Source: Homarus americanus (lineage: Eukaryota; Arthropoda; Malacostraca; Decapoda; Nephropidae). From it: a stretch of 64,000 nt of DNA. A program made the position numbers and the translations under genes. Positions 10,955 to 21,674 of the stretch are shown here, in pieces; the stretch's first letter is position 1; each line of letters opens with the position of its first letter. The stretch spans positions 7,368,031 through 7,432,030 of the forward strand of contig NW_024756914.1 of assembly GCF_018991925.1 (NCBI RefSeq). The letters run 5' to 3'. The notes below the pieces were generated by a model. It was not told the DNA's origin and searched no databases. It saw only the letters and a list, made by a program, of their open reading frames with translations.

Positions 10955-11405
10955 ATGACAATAAGTTTGGGCTCAATGGTGCTCAAGTAGCAGTCAGCTT
11001 GGGGATTCTTGACCTCAATGGTGCATAAATATCAATAAGCTTGGGCAGGATGTTTTTGTTTTACCATTAAGCTTTAGTTCAATAGTCATCTACAGTATAA
11101 GCTTAAGACTAGCATCTTCGTCCATAAGCTTGGCCTCAATGGTGTAATTTGTAGCTTTCATCAATAATCTTGAGACTTCATGGTGCATTTTTCAATAAGC
11201 TTATGTTCAAATAAATGAGCCTCCAAACAACAGTGTCCTTATATCAATAAGCTTGGGTGAAATAGCTTTTTTTTACAATAAGCTTAATATCCATACTGTT
11301 TTCATCAATAAGCTTGGGCTAAATGGTGCACTTTTTCCCAAATAAGCTTCACAGTTTCTATACATGAACCTGGAGTCAAGTATCTTTTTATCAAGCTTAG
11401 ACTGT
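10955..11405. repeat. Decayed repeat with AATAAGCTTGGG core
   Basis: About a dozen irregularly spaced copies of a core related to CAATAAGCTTGGGCTCAATG, followed in the better copies by GTGCA (for example near 10960, 11033, 11123, 11242, 11303). Spacing is roughly 30-75 bp and linkers are diverged, so this is an old tandem array. It shares AATAAGCTT with the arrays at 9.2 and 53.4-53.8 kb. Confidence 0.7.
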
Positions 11406-12107
11406 TCCCCCCGCCATCAACATCTTGGCCTCGGTATTATGGAAACCGGACTCAAAAGCTCAACACACCTGGACACTCACTCCCAATAACCGTGTAAGTA
11501 GAGGCGTGTCTACAACCATCCTGCCCAGCCCACACGTTCTGACTTTACTAAAGGATACGCGACTCACAGACGATAATTGTTGTAGGATATATCATGTGGG
11601 TCAGTTTAAGAGTATCCTGCAGGACACATCTGGTCTATTTTTGGATTATTTTTTCTTGTGGGATTAATTCTGCACAACATTGTATCCAGCAAGACACTTC
11701 ATTATATATCTCCCTGTAAGACAGTTTAGTGGGTTCATACCCAGTTGGCAGCAGACAGTAACAGTTGTACAGATTATTTCACCTTAAAGCCTCCACTACA
11801 TTTGTTTAAGTCTGTCCCTGACAAACCAATTTGGCTCAGTTCATTTATATAAGGACGACCCCAATGCTGACAATGAGAAATACATATAAATAGACTACTG
11901 GTTCAATTGTAATTCTCCGACTGTGAATTAACAACACTCAAATGAACTTCAGGATAATCTCTAATTATAAAATACATGGAACAATGTGGAAGCTGTAATA
12001 AAGAGTTAGATTATTTTCAGAACTAGGGTGAAGCCAGTACCAAGATCCTGCCAGGGCCACGGTTAACCTTCAACCACATGCGGTGAGGGGGAAGCTGTTC
12101 AGTCCCT
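11406..12107. other. Unique sequence
   Basis: No tandem structure. A plus-strand frame at 11425-11667 (80 codons) has varied composition but no recognisable domain or clear splice context. Confidence 0.5.
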
Positions 12108-12126
12108 CCACTACACTACACTACAC
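12108..12126. repeat. (CTACA)n microsatellite
   Basis: About four CTACA pentamers. Confidence 0.85.
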
Positions 12127-12404
12127 TCGTCACCGCTAACAATCCTCTTCAAGACTCGCACTGGGCAACTACAACCACTCTCACTGGCCAACACGTTCAA
12201 CTTTACCATCGACTGCCTTATGGGAAATATTTCACAAATATATCCGAAGAAGTATTTTCCTCTTATCAAACTGTCCAGTCTGTTACAAAAGGCATCACCT
12301 GTGCTGTGATATAGCAGCTTCCAGTTTCCACCATTTACTTGGCATAAAGAATCATAAATAACATTCACAAGCACCAGGAGTGCGGGACACAGCCACAATC
12401 GCAT
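12111..12404 (-). other. Unassigned 97-codon frame with signal-peptide-like start
   Basis: The frame begins with MRLWLCPALLVLVNV, a short basic start followed by a hydrophobic stretch as in secretory signal peptides, then a Cys-containing segment. No family is recognised. A possible splice donor CAA|GTAAAT lies just after residue 22, which would fit a signal-peptide first exon. The frame ends in the CTACA microsatellite. A chance frame is about as likely. Confidence 0.2.
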
Positions 12405-15124
12405 GATAAAGGTTGCGGCTCCCAGTATAAGCTGGTAATAAAGAGAAACTGACGCCAGGAGGCTGTCAGCGGCTGGAAGCGTGCCCCGGTACCAGCCGCC
12501 GAGATAACGTCCTCCGTAACCAAACAGTCTGCCTCCAATCTCTCAGAGAACATTTACAAACGGTAACCACGACTGCATCATTATCACTTCATATATAAAG
12601 TATGTTACAATTAAGAGAACACTGTGAGCGTCCACAAACACAGCCAAAACTGCTTGTGTTCGAGCGAAAATGTGTAACCTCTTCTTTGCGTGTCGTGTAC
12701 CTTAAGTCCCATTACTGCGGAAAATTCACTAGCAGTTGTTGAGGCGGTGCCAGTTCCTGCACCCCACCATCACCACACACACATATTCCACAATATAAAA
12801 GAAAATAAGATCACCATACGTACAAAATAAACCCGGCGGAGTAGAGCGACTATATACGTGATCCAATCCCTGCCGTCCCCGAGACCGAATGCGCCCGGTT
12901 ACTTCCCAGACCTCCAGCCACCCCCCCTTCCTCCCATGTATCGACCATTTCTCCCCCCCAACCCCCAAACCCCTCCCACCCTCCACCATACATTTACTTT
13001 CCTCAATTGTGTCCGTCGCTAGTCCTAAGCGTTCCAACAGGACATGCACAACTCTCGCCACCAACACACTCTCACACACACAAATCTAGAGCGAAAGGGG
13101 AAACCGCACAAGTTGACTGGGCAACGACACACATCCGGGGGAGGAAACTGAAGGAAACAATACGTTATCAACACGAGCCGAGTTATGACTACCAGCACAG
13201 TGCAGCAGAGGGACGCTTTAACGAGCTAGATGGAGACTAGAGGGAGGCTTTTCCAGAGTAGAGGAAGTTCACTACCGTTCTAAAGCCTTGTGCCAAAGAT
13301 CACCACGAAAATAAAATTACCGAGGAAAACGGATTAAATATTACTTTGGAAAACTAACAATACGATACTGAGGAAAACTATAAACATCCAACTACTGAGG
13401 ACAACCTTCAACCGACCAATAGGAAACCTCCAGAAGTCTAAACAAAAGTCCTACCTTAAAAACAAAACAAAAAACAAAAATAGGAAAAATGCAAGTAAAG
13501 ACAAACGAGTTTTCATTTCCATATAGGAAGGTTTGGTGAGGGCGAGGGGAGAGAGACCCTGGCAGTGGGTGTAATGGAAAGCAATAAAAGTAGTCTGGGG
13601 GAACCTCGCGTCACTCCAATATTCATGAACCATTGGCAACCCCCCCCCACCCCCCCATACACAATGACCATCCCCCAACCTCACCTAAGATACCCCACCC
13701 AGCTGTTAACACTAGTAGGTTACCCAAGTCCTTCACTACACAACTAAAACAGAGTATTTCATCAGTCCCATAACCACCTTCATGTTGGTCTACCACACTT
13801 GTAACACCTGCAGTATATATGGCACTACCTACTACATCGCCTCCTACAGTAGTGAAGACAAACCTCCTACATCGCTTTTAATCAATATCAAGGAGGCAAA
13901 CACGGCAAGAATTTAAACGCACACTACGTTATACATAAAACATGGACCAGCACAAACACTCCGCTAAGTAATGGAAAATGTTGCAGCAAACCTTAACGAA
14001 AGACGGAAGAAGCGTCTATAATGAAGGCTAATTAGTGTAGAGACAGCCAGATTAACAAATAAAATGAGGAAGACGATTTTTGTTAGTGAAACAAAATGCC
14101 GTATAACAATGCAATATATATTAGGAAGACTAATTACGCGCACGGTTGAGTGATGTTGTCTGTAGCCCTTGTCATAGTACCCCGTCAGCATCGACCAGTG
14201 AGCGCACTATTGCCTACACAGACCTGCTAAAATAATTTTTACTAGATTGATAAACACTTCGAGGGAGTATGTATGATTGATAACTGTATTTGCTGTAAAA
14301 CACAACTTAATAAAGACACAACTTAATAAAGACACAATATGTGTACAGCGTATAAATATGAGCATAACGCAGATATAACACTACTGTACAAACCTCCACC
14401 TTCACAACAGCCAAGCGACTGCAACGAAACCAGTAAAACCTCTAATTTTGATGCACTTTACGTTACAACCATAATGACAAAAAACTGCTCAATGGATTCC
14501 ATTGTTCTTTTGTAAAACACAAAGTGTGTGTCGCATCAAATGCTCTTTTTTTAGACGGGTCTCCCTCCCCCCTACCGCACTCCAGCCCAAATATGAGGCA
14601 AAAACCTTATTTGCGGCACAAACCCAAGAGCCCATATACCATCTTGCCACAAAGGAACAAGAAACACAAGCAAATTTGTGAGGCGTACCCAGATACAAAA
14701 GAAATAACTTTTTTCCCTTCCTCCAGGGACAATGAAATTCCCCAGGAAAGTCTAGCCAAACCTAAAATGTGGATTTATGGTGGGTGAAGAGATGCTAGTT
14801 ATAGATATGATAAATAACCATCGTACATCTCACAATATCGGTGCAGAAAATGGTTCAACATACGATGGAGAAAAACTAGTGGGAAGCAAAAACAAAAACT
14901 GTGGAGGGAAACGCTGGACGTGTGCAAGATGTTCCAACAAGGGAATTTAAGAGTCGGTATTTTCAGGGTGGCGAGGCGTCAGATAGGGGCAAGACAAGAC
15001 TAGCGGTGGAATCCACACCCGTCACATCACGAATGATTGAAAAGATTATCTGTCTGAAAGTTGCTCTAGACAGAGACAAAGAGGGTAGTGGGGGGCGAGT
15101 GAGAGCAAGGCGGTAGAGGGAATG
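12405..15124. other. Unique sequence, about 2.7 kb
   Basis: Mostly AT-leaning, with a C-rich stretch at 12920-12985 and a C-run at 13640-13660. A 19-bp duplication ACACAACTTAATAAAG is at about 14299-14335. Several short frames exist (for example minus 12729-13079, minus 13964-14191, plus 14901-15116) without recognisable domains. A TATATAAAG string at 12592 has no supporting transcript evidence. Confidence 0.5.
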
Positions 15125-15143
15125 GAGAGAGAGAGAGAGAGAG
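15125..15143. repeat. (GA)n microsatellite
   Basis: Short GA run. GA-rich sequence continues to about 15330. Confidence 0.85.
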
Positions 15144-15950
15144 CGTGGAGGGTGGTGGTGGGTGAGGGGAGCGAGTACGCCAGCCCCACAGCGTCACCAA
15201 TTATCGATTATTTCAGCCAAGCCGCAAGCGGACGGACGCGCGAGAGAGCCACTGTGTGTGTGAGGAGAGAGTGAGAGAGAGGAGATGGGGGGGGGTGGGG
15301 AGGCTCAGAGAGAGAGGCAGAGAACACATTGTGGGAAAGGCTAAAACAGCGCCAGTGTCAACGTTTGTGAGCGGCATGCCTCCAATGATTACATATTCCC
15401 GTCAAAATTAATCCCCCCCTGGCGCAGCTGGTTGTCGTCTTGTCGGTGCTGGCGTGTCGACGACCCTCAAACAAAGATAGCTGCTGTGCTCCTCCTCTTG
15501 TACATAGCCTTGACCTTTACTATAGATTAAACTTTCCGGAGCGGTATGAAACAAGCGTGGTTGGCTGGCTGACTGGCTCTGGCCTTTTGAGGGCGGCGCT
15601 GCTGGCGTGGCCACGGTGGGTTAAAGACCATCACATTTGGTGATATAGTGGAGACGGGTTGGCGTGTGCTGCAATGAAGAGCGCGGGCGTGGGTAGAAAT
15701 AGCTGGGTGGCGGCGGGTGGTATAATGGCCAGCCAGGCACGAGTGTCACTGTGTAGGGGGTCGTGGGAGGCAAAGTAAGAATGGGTAAGACCAAGAGTGA
15801 GTGAGTGAGTGCTGTGTGTGTGAGTGAGAGAAGGAACTGTGGACAAGGTCAGCGTGTTAAAAGTATGCGAGAGCTTGAGAGCTTTAGTGAAGAAGAGGAA
15901 GAACTGACACGACCTGGGACTGTTGGAGCAAGATGGATGAGGACGGTAGT
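15144..15950. other. GC-leaning unique sequence
   Basis: Purine-rich to 15330, then a moderately CpG-containing segment to about 15720. TGGCGCAGCTGGTTG at about 15420 resembles a tRNA A box but has no B box at the proper distance. Frames on both strands (plus 15440-15643, minus 15408-15614) are unrecognised. Confidence 0.45.
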
Positions 15951-16326
15951 GAGGGAGATAATCAAGGTGTTGAGGGAGAGTATCAGGGAGTTGAGGGAAA
16001 TTATCATGGTGTTGTGAGGGAGAGTATCGAGGTATTGTGAGGGAGACTATAAAGGTGTTGTGAGGGAGATTATCAAGGTATTGTGAGGGAGAGTATCAAG
16101 GTATTGTGAGGGAGAGTATCAAGGTATTGTGAGGGAGACTATAAAGGTGTTGTGAGGGAGATTATCAAGGTGTTGTTAGGGAGAGTATCAAGGTGTTGTT
16201 AGGGAGAGTATCAAGGTGTTGTTAGGGAGACTATAAAGGTGTTGTTAGGGAGAGTATCAAGGTGTTGTTAGGGAGACTATAAAGGTGTTGTGAGGGAGAT
16301 TATCAAGGTGTTGTGAGGGAGAGTAA
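15951..16326. repeat. 23-bp minisatellite, about 16 copies
   Basis: Unit GGTGTTGTGAGGGAGAGTAT plus CAA. Variants (GGTATT/GGTGTT, TGAGG/TTAGG, GAGTATC/GACTATA) are interleaved along the array. The GTTAGGGAG variant brings a GTTAGG string into some copies by single change. Confidence 0.95.
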
Positions 16327-16398
16327 GAATGGACTAATCAAAAAAAGGTAACAAAGCGATGGGATAATAAAATAGGAATTAGAAGTAGGGATGGACCA

Positions 16399-16428
16399 GG
16401 AAGGAAGGAAGGAAGGAAGGAAGGAAGG
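16399..16428. repeat. (GGAA)7 microsatellite
   Basis: Seven tetranucleotide units. GGAA repeats can bind ETS factors in other animals, but nothing here shows such a role. Confidence 0.95.
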
Positions 16429-16576
16429 TCAGATGGATAAGATAGATAAGGTAAAGTCAGTGTGTAGGTTGTTAGGGGGGAAGAGTTTAAGCCTGCACAG
16501 TCAATAAGTGAGTGCGGTGAGATGGTACGAGAGGCGGGACACGCAGAATGACTTGGGGAAGGTCGGGAATGAGATA

Positions 16577-16585
16577 GTGTGTGTG

Positions 16586-16619
<34 letters not shown>

Positions 16620-16633
16620 AGTGTGTGTGTGTG
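16577..16633. repeat. (GT)n microsatellite
   Basis: 57-bp GT tract with single GC and GA interruptions. Confidence 0.96.
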
Positions 16634-16815
16634 GTTAGGAGGGAGACTAAAGATGATAAGAGGGAGAGTACCCAAAAAATAAATAAATAAACGGACACTG
16701 GTATGGCTAAGAACACCGGACTCGTGGAAGCAAGAGCAAGACTGGACAAGTTCACAATATGGGCGAGATCAAGACTTTGTACATGGGTGTTAGAAATGGC
16801 TGAACTGTACAACAA

Positions 16816-16874
16816 AGGAGGAGGAGGAGGAGGAGGAGGAGGAGGAGGAGGAGGAGGTGGTGGTGGAGGTGGTA
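16816..16874. repeat. (GGA)n/(GGT)n microsatellite
   Basis: About 13 GGA units passing into GGT. It could form a G-quadruplex-like structure on the plus strand and encodes poly-Gly in a spurious frame. Confidence 0.95.
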
Positions 16875-16919
16875 GGCGAATAATGGCATGAGTGGAGATA
16901 GTAAGGGTTAACGATAAAA

Positions 16920-17060
16920 GTCAGGATGTATCAGTGTGAGTCAGGGTGTACAAAGACGAGGAGGGATAGTGTGTACAAAAGTGGTTAGAGTAAATGTACA
17001 TAAGGACAAGGATGTACAAAAGTTATGCGAGTCAACGTGTACAAGCACAAAGGGTGTGTG
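16920..17060. repeat. Decayed GTACAAAAG-type repeat
   Basis: Loose copies of GTGTACAAA or GATGTACAAAAG every 25-45 bp. Too diverged for a fixed unit length. Confidence 0.45.
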
Positions 17061-17407
17061 AATTGCGGTGTAGGTGAACAGGGGTCATGTGTAGCAGAGT
17101 AACATAGGGGTGTAGCCAGGTGGGCGGTCTTACCTACAACACGCACACACACCAGCTGGCCACGCCTCGCCTCGCGCCCCACAATAAAGTGAAGCCTGCA
17201 ACAAGCGCTCCACCTCGACTTGACACCAACTTTACCACTCCGACCAACCTGCACTAGACAGTAGCCACGCCTCCTACAACTCCTTACACACCACGCCCCT
17301 TGTTAACAATTTCCAGTAATTATCGCAAAGTGATTTTTTCATGTCCTAACTATCCCTTTAACAATAATGCACATATGAAAAATTTACAAATTGTTTTCTT
17401 GTCTTAG

Positions 17408-17409
<2 letters not shown>
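17061..17409. other. Unique spacer
   Basis: No feature. A minus-strand frame spanning 16985-17254 is unrecognised. Confidence 0.5.

Positions 17410-17494
<85 letters not shown>
17410..17494. repeat. (TA)42 microsatellite
   Basis: Uninterrupted 85-bp AT tract, the second of three long TA tracts in the window. Confidence 0.97.
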
Positions 17495-17497
<3 letters not shown>

Positions 17498-17799
17498 AAA
17501 ACTGATTGTAAATTAAACTAGTTGAAGAGTGTATAGACAAACTGCCTCCATGTTCCACCACGCAGCACTACTCCGCCAAAATAAGGAATAATACCTATTG
17601 TCTAACTTCGGTAACATCACGATAACTTTTTTCCGGTACAGTATCCAGTAAGGTGAACTTTCCTTCATCAGAGTACAACACATTTCTGAGTTTTGCTGAA
17701 GGGCATCAAAAGGTTAGACACTAAACAACCAGGTTGTAGACAACAACTGCGTCCTCAGAACACGACAAACCATATCAACTCTAAAGAACAGAGCAACAA

Positions 17800-18490
17800 A
17801 ATGTGCCAGCGTGCCGACGCGGGAGGTGGGCAGCGAGCTCCGCTACTGCAAGCTTGGAGTGCCACTCTAGCACTGCCGCCACTGACAACACAGCACCACC
17901 ACCTACCCCCCCCCCTGATGGCGGACCTCGAGGAGGAAGAGGAGAGGAGTGGACTGCCAGCAGACATGCAGGGGAGGGAAGCGGCCAGAGCGTGAATGGC
18001 TTGAGGTCGCGGGCGTGTGGGCGTGCTCACCGAGGTCCGGCACGCCCGCGGCCACGGCCCAACAACGAGACAGAAGAGGATCACCTGGCGGAATCTTCCA
18101 TGGCGTGAAGATAGACGGGAGAGGAGAGGAGCGGAGGTCAAGAGCTCACCTTACGACCGTCCCTTGCTCCGCCGCCCGACAACGGCAGCCACACTATACG
18201 CACGACACACACAGCAGAGGGCGGCACCACACGGTGCGGGGCTCAATGAGCAGGCGGCCACGGCGGGCGGCGATGGTCAACACTGCACACGGACTGGACT
18301 CCCACGGGCGCTACAACAAGGTCCCGGCCACCACCTGCTCACCAGACCACTCAGCCAACACTGCCGCACCCGCTCCCCCCCGACGCTCACCACTTCCTCG
18401 CCCGCCCGCGCGCGCACGTACATACGAACACACGTACGCGCACGCGCCACGCACGCGCCACCACCACGCACTCGTATGCCTCGCACATTT
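17800..18490 (-). promoter_or_regulatory. CpG-rich block, candidate promoter and first exon
   Basis: The most CpG-dense segment of the window, non-repetitive. On the minus strand a good splice donor AAG|GTGAGC marks a possible exon end at 18150; the 270 bases upstream of it contain no ATG, as expected of a 5' untranslated exon. Further along the minus strand CGCCATGGAAGATTCC (about 18090-18105) has a strong start-codon context but closes after six codons unless spliced at CAG|GTGATC. Overlapping frames on both strands (279, 204, 128 codons) are mostly a result of high GC. Promoter and exon status is inference. Confidence 0.35.
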
Positions 18491-19364
18491 CACTCCAGCA
18501 ATACAAGCTATCTTCTTGAATTTTTACCGTACTGTTTGCAGTTTCACTTTCATCTTCCCGTAAGCATTCTTTATTGCAGCCGTTGGTTTATTCATCTATT
18601 AATGAGCTTGAGTAAAGGGAATGAACGCAAGAGGGGAGGGGTGGGGTGGGGAGCCAGGCGCCGCCCACCAATGACTGGTGGAGGGTGGCCCGTATCACAC
18701 CGCCCGCTACTACCGCCCACTATCTACACCCAGCCACATGGGATGCCCGTATACACTAACCGCCCACCAACACACCTCGCCTTGCACCACAACAAAGGCG
18801 CCAATAACCTCGCCCGCTGTCACCCGCTTACCACAACTAGTGATGAGCCATATTGACGCTCAAACAAAACACCGACTTCTAATTTAACATCACTCCATAA
18901 TACTCTATAAGCAGCTTACAAGGTTGACGCCGCCCAGGAATAATTTGACTGGGCATACTTGATGTGATGTTTCAAGCTAGTTTTACAGATTTCTTCCTGG
19001 TGCTTTATTACTCTTGGTATTAACACCAAAAAATCTAAATATATCTAAAATTTTCTTGAATACAAAATATAATACATTGATCTAACCTTAAAAACGACAC
19101 ATACACACACATCGGGATATAAACCAGATGCACACACCACACCTAACCTTGGCCTGTGACTTTCCTCTCATTAAATCAGTCGACAGAAATTTACGAAAAT
19201 TTAATGGACGTAGCGTGAATATTAATAAAATCACATCAGAGTTGACCCGCCAATATCTACGTCGGGAAACTTTAGTGTTTTTTTTGTTTTTTTACCTGCA
19301 CACTTACGTTATTTGATTATAGTGTTTCCTGGGTGTTTCTTAAGAGAGTTTTGACTTTTAATAC

Positions 19365-19365
<1 letters not shown>
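18491..19365. other. Unique sequence
   Basis: GC-leaning to about 18860, then AT-rich. No tandem repeats or recognised gene. Confidence 0.5.

Positions 19366-19415
<50 letters not shown>
19366..19415. repeat. (AC)25 microsatellite
   Basis: Perfect 50-bp CA tract. Confidence 0.96.
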
Positions 19416-19417
<2 letters not shown>

Positions 19418-19680
19418 TCCAGTATAACAGCTACAATAAAACGGTGTAACATTGTCTAAGGTATAACACAGACAGACAGATAGCCAAACACACAGACACA
19501 AACACGGAGGGATGCGGTTTAAATGTCTCTATATACCAAAGACAAGAGATATATTTGTGGAGCAAGTTTGTTTAGTGAAGGGACGGATGGAGGGGGGGGG
19601 GGGATGTTGTCATTCTGCATCCCGATTACCAAGTGAGAGAAGGACCTTTAAATCGTTGCTTAAGATGGTAGAAGGTCAAG
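19416..19680. other. Unique spacer with G-run
   Basis: A run of about 13 G lies near 19592-19603. Nothing else recognised. Confidence 0.5.
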
Positions 19681-19990
19681 GTGTTCGTGGCTACGATTTA
19701 AGGGAAGGTCCGTGGCTACGATTTAAGGTAAGGTCCGTGGCTACGATTTAAGGTAAGGTCCGTGGCTACGATTTAAGGTAAGGTCCGTGGCTACGATTTA
19801 AGGTAAGGTCCGTGGCTACGATTTAAGGTAAGGTCCGTGGCTACGATTTAAGGTAAGGTCCGTGGCTACGATTTAAGGTAAAGTCCGTAACCGTGGCTAC
19901 GATTTAAGGTAAGGTCCGTGGCTACGATTTAAGGTAAGGTCCGTAACTACGATTTAAGGTACGGTCCGTAACTAGAACTTAAAGCAAGGC
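19681..19990. repeat. 25-bp minisatellite, about 12 copies
   Basis: Unit GGTCCGTGGCTACGATTTAA plus GGTAA. Central copies are identical; the right edge degenerates (GTAACTACG, GTAACTAGAAC). Each copy holds a GGTAAGG string that resembles a splice donor, so gene finders may place false introns here. Confidence 0.95.
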
Positions 19991-20072
19991 CCCAGGTTAG
20001 GATTAAGGTTCGAATTTTAGGACAATACTTAAAATTTAAAGGTATGAAGGGGATGTAAAACTAGTACCACTG

Positions 20073-20091
20073 ACTGTCTGTCTGTCTGTCT
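20073..20091. repeat. (CTGT)4 microsatellite
   Basis: Four to five CTGT units. Confidence 0.9.
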
Positions 20092-20189
20092 CCCGCACAC
20101 ACAGCCTCTACTGCTCCAGACGCTCCCTTAAAACCGGTATGGGACACCGACTCGTGAACGCCAACCTTGACGCAAATCACAACGCCGAA

Positions 20190-20460
20190 GCCAGGGGGAA
20201 GGCGGAGAAGGGGAGAGGAGAGGGGGATAACATCCCTTCACCCTTCTACTGAGATGCGAATTAAAACGGGTGCGTTAAACAGCAGGGGGCAGGGAGGGGA
20301 GAGAAGGGCTAGTACAAGAGAGAGAGAAGGGGTAGGAGGAGGAGAGAAAAGGGGGGAGGAGGAAGGAGCGAGAAGGAAAAGGAGGAAAGAAACAGGGAGG
20401 ACGAGAGAAACGGGTAAGGAGGGGAGAGAATAAACAGGGAAGGAGAAAGAGAGAGGGGTG
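20190..20460. repeat. Purine (G/A) tract
   Basis: Nearly all purine on the plus strand with irregular GAGG, GGAGA and AGGAGG motifs. Mirror-like polypurine DNA of this length can form triplex (H-DNA). Frames through it are artefacts. Confidence 0.85.
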
Positions 20461-20750
20461 ATTTATGCAGTGAGGCTTGAGTCAAACCAAAAAGTTTCAA
20501 TTGCCTCTAATAACACCCCCCAGCACCAGCTGGCGTTCTCTCTCAATTTAATCACATTTAAAAAATTAAGTTAGTACCCATCTTTTAGCACATGGGTCCC
20601 GCTCTACTAGATATTTGAGCTATTTTATGCTTCCGTCACCTGTCACAATACGGATCAATTAAAAATAGCCTACCCAAGGTGCTTCATTTGGCAGCCTGCT
20701 CTCTCATAAAGCTCTGCTCGCTAGGCAAAACCTATTACTGACGTCGTGTA
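20461..20750. other. Unique spacer
   Basis: No feature recognised. Confidence 0.5.
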
Positions 20751-20975
20751 CACCCTACCTGCTACCCCGGCCCTCACACTCCACTCTGTGCCACCCCGGC
20801 CCTCACACCCCACCTGTTACTCTCGGCCTCATTAATCTACCTATTACCCCGGCCCCTCACATTCCCACCTGTTACTCCTGGCCCTCATACACCCCACCTG
20901 TTACCCCGGCCCTCACACCCCACCTGTTACCCCGGCCCTCACACCCTACCTGTTACCCCGGCCCTCACACCCTAC
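20751..20975. repeat. 26-bp C-rich minisatellite, about eight copies
   Basis: Unit CACCTGTTACCCCGGCCCTC plus ACACCC. The first copies are diverged and the last three nearly identical. Confidence 0.93.
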
Positions 20976-21009
20976 AAGTGCTCGCCGTTCGCTTACACAC
21001 TCTTCGATA

Positions 21010-21195
21010 TTTGCTGTGTACACTGTTCCATACCCTAGCTAGATATACAAAACGTGGTGTACACTTTCAAACCACCCTTCAAGTACACTGTTCTACACCC
21101 TAGATGCACACGGTGTACATTGTTACATACCCTAAATTTGTGCAGTGTTTCATACCCCATGCGATGTACACTGTTCTACACCCTCAATGTACAGT
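21010..21195. repeat. Decayed GTGTACACTGTTC repeat
   Basis: About six diverged copies of GTGTACACTGTTCTACACCC with linkers giving 23-42 bp spacing. It is an old array directly after the young 26-bp array. Confidence 0.65.
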
Positions 21196-21276
21196 CAACG
21201 AGAATTTAAAGAGGGGTGGAGGAACGCGAGGGGATGTTGAGGGAAATAAGGGTGGAAGCGGAGAACAGGTGACGAA

Positions 21277-21304
21277 TGAAGAGAGAGAGAGAGAGAGAGA
21301 GAGA
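21277..21304. repeat. (GA)n microsatellite
   Basis: About 13 GA units inside a purine-rich stretch. Confidence 0.93.
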
Positions 21305-21561
21305 GCGTGGACGGTGTGGAGGGAGGGGAGGTAGAGGGAGCAGGTGACGCGTGCAGTCATCTGTCTCACCACATTTCGTTGTTCCCTCACACACACTATA
21401 TACGTGAAGACAGGTATACTATGCTCTGAGGTACATAGTGAACAACTGAGCACAAGAAGACGCGGCTGTGTATTCGTGTTACTGTGCATGCAAGGCAGTG
21501 TGCACGAGCCTTGTGTTTGCCCTGTGCCTCTGAGGGTGCTTGTGCTGCCTGAAACATCTGT

Positions 21562-21602
21562 AAACACAAACAAACAAACAAACACACACACACACACACA
21601 CA

Positions 21603-21633
<31 letters not shown>

Positions 21634-21674
21634 GCACGCACGCACACACACTCTCTCTCTCTCTCTCTCTCTCT
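21562..21674. repeat. Compound (AAAC)-(CA)-(GCAC)-(CT) microsatellite
   Basis: Four different simple motifs in succession: AAAC, CA, GCAC (alternating purine-pyrimidine), then CT. Confidence 0.95.

Noticed and set aside
12588..12604. TATATAAAG TATA-box-like string
   Set aside because: AT-rich context, no initiator or exon in support.
15418..15480. tRNA-like A box TGGCGCAGCTGGTTG
   Set aside because: No B box or acceptor-stem pairing at the expected distance.
19681..19990. Series of GGTAAGG donor-like sites
   Set aside because: They recur every 25 bp as part of a minisatellite.
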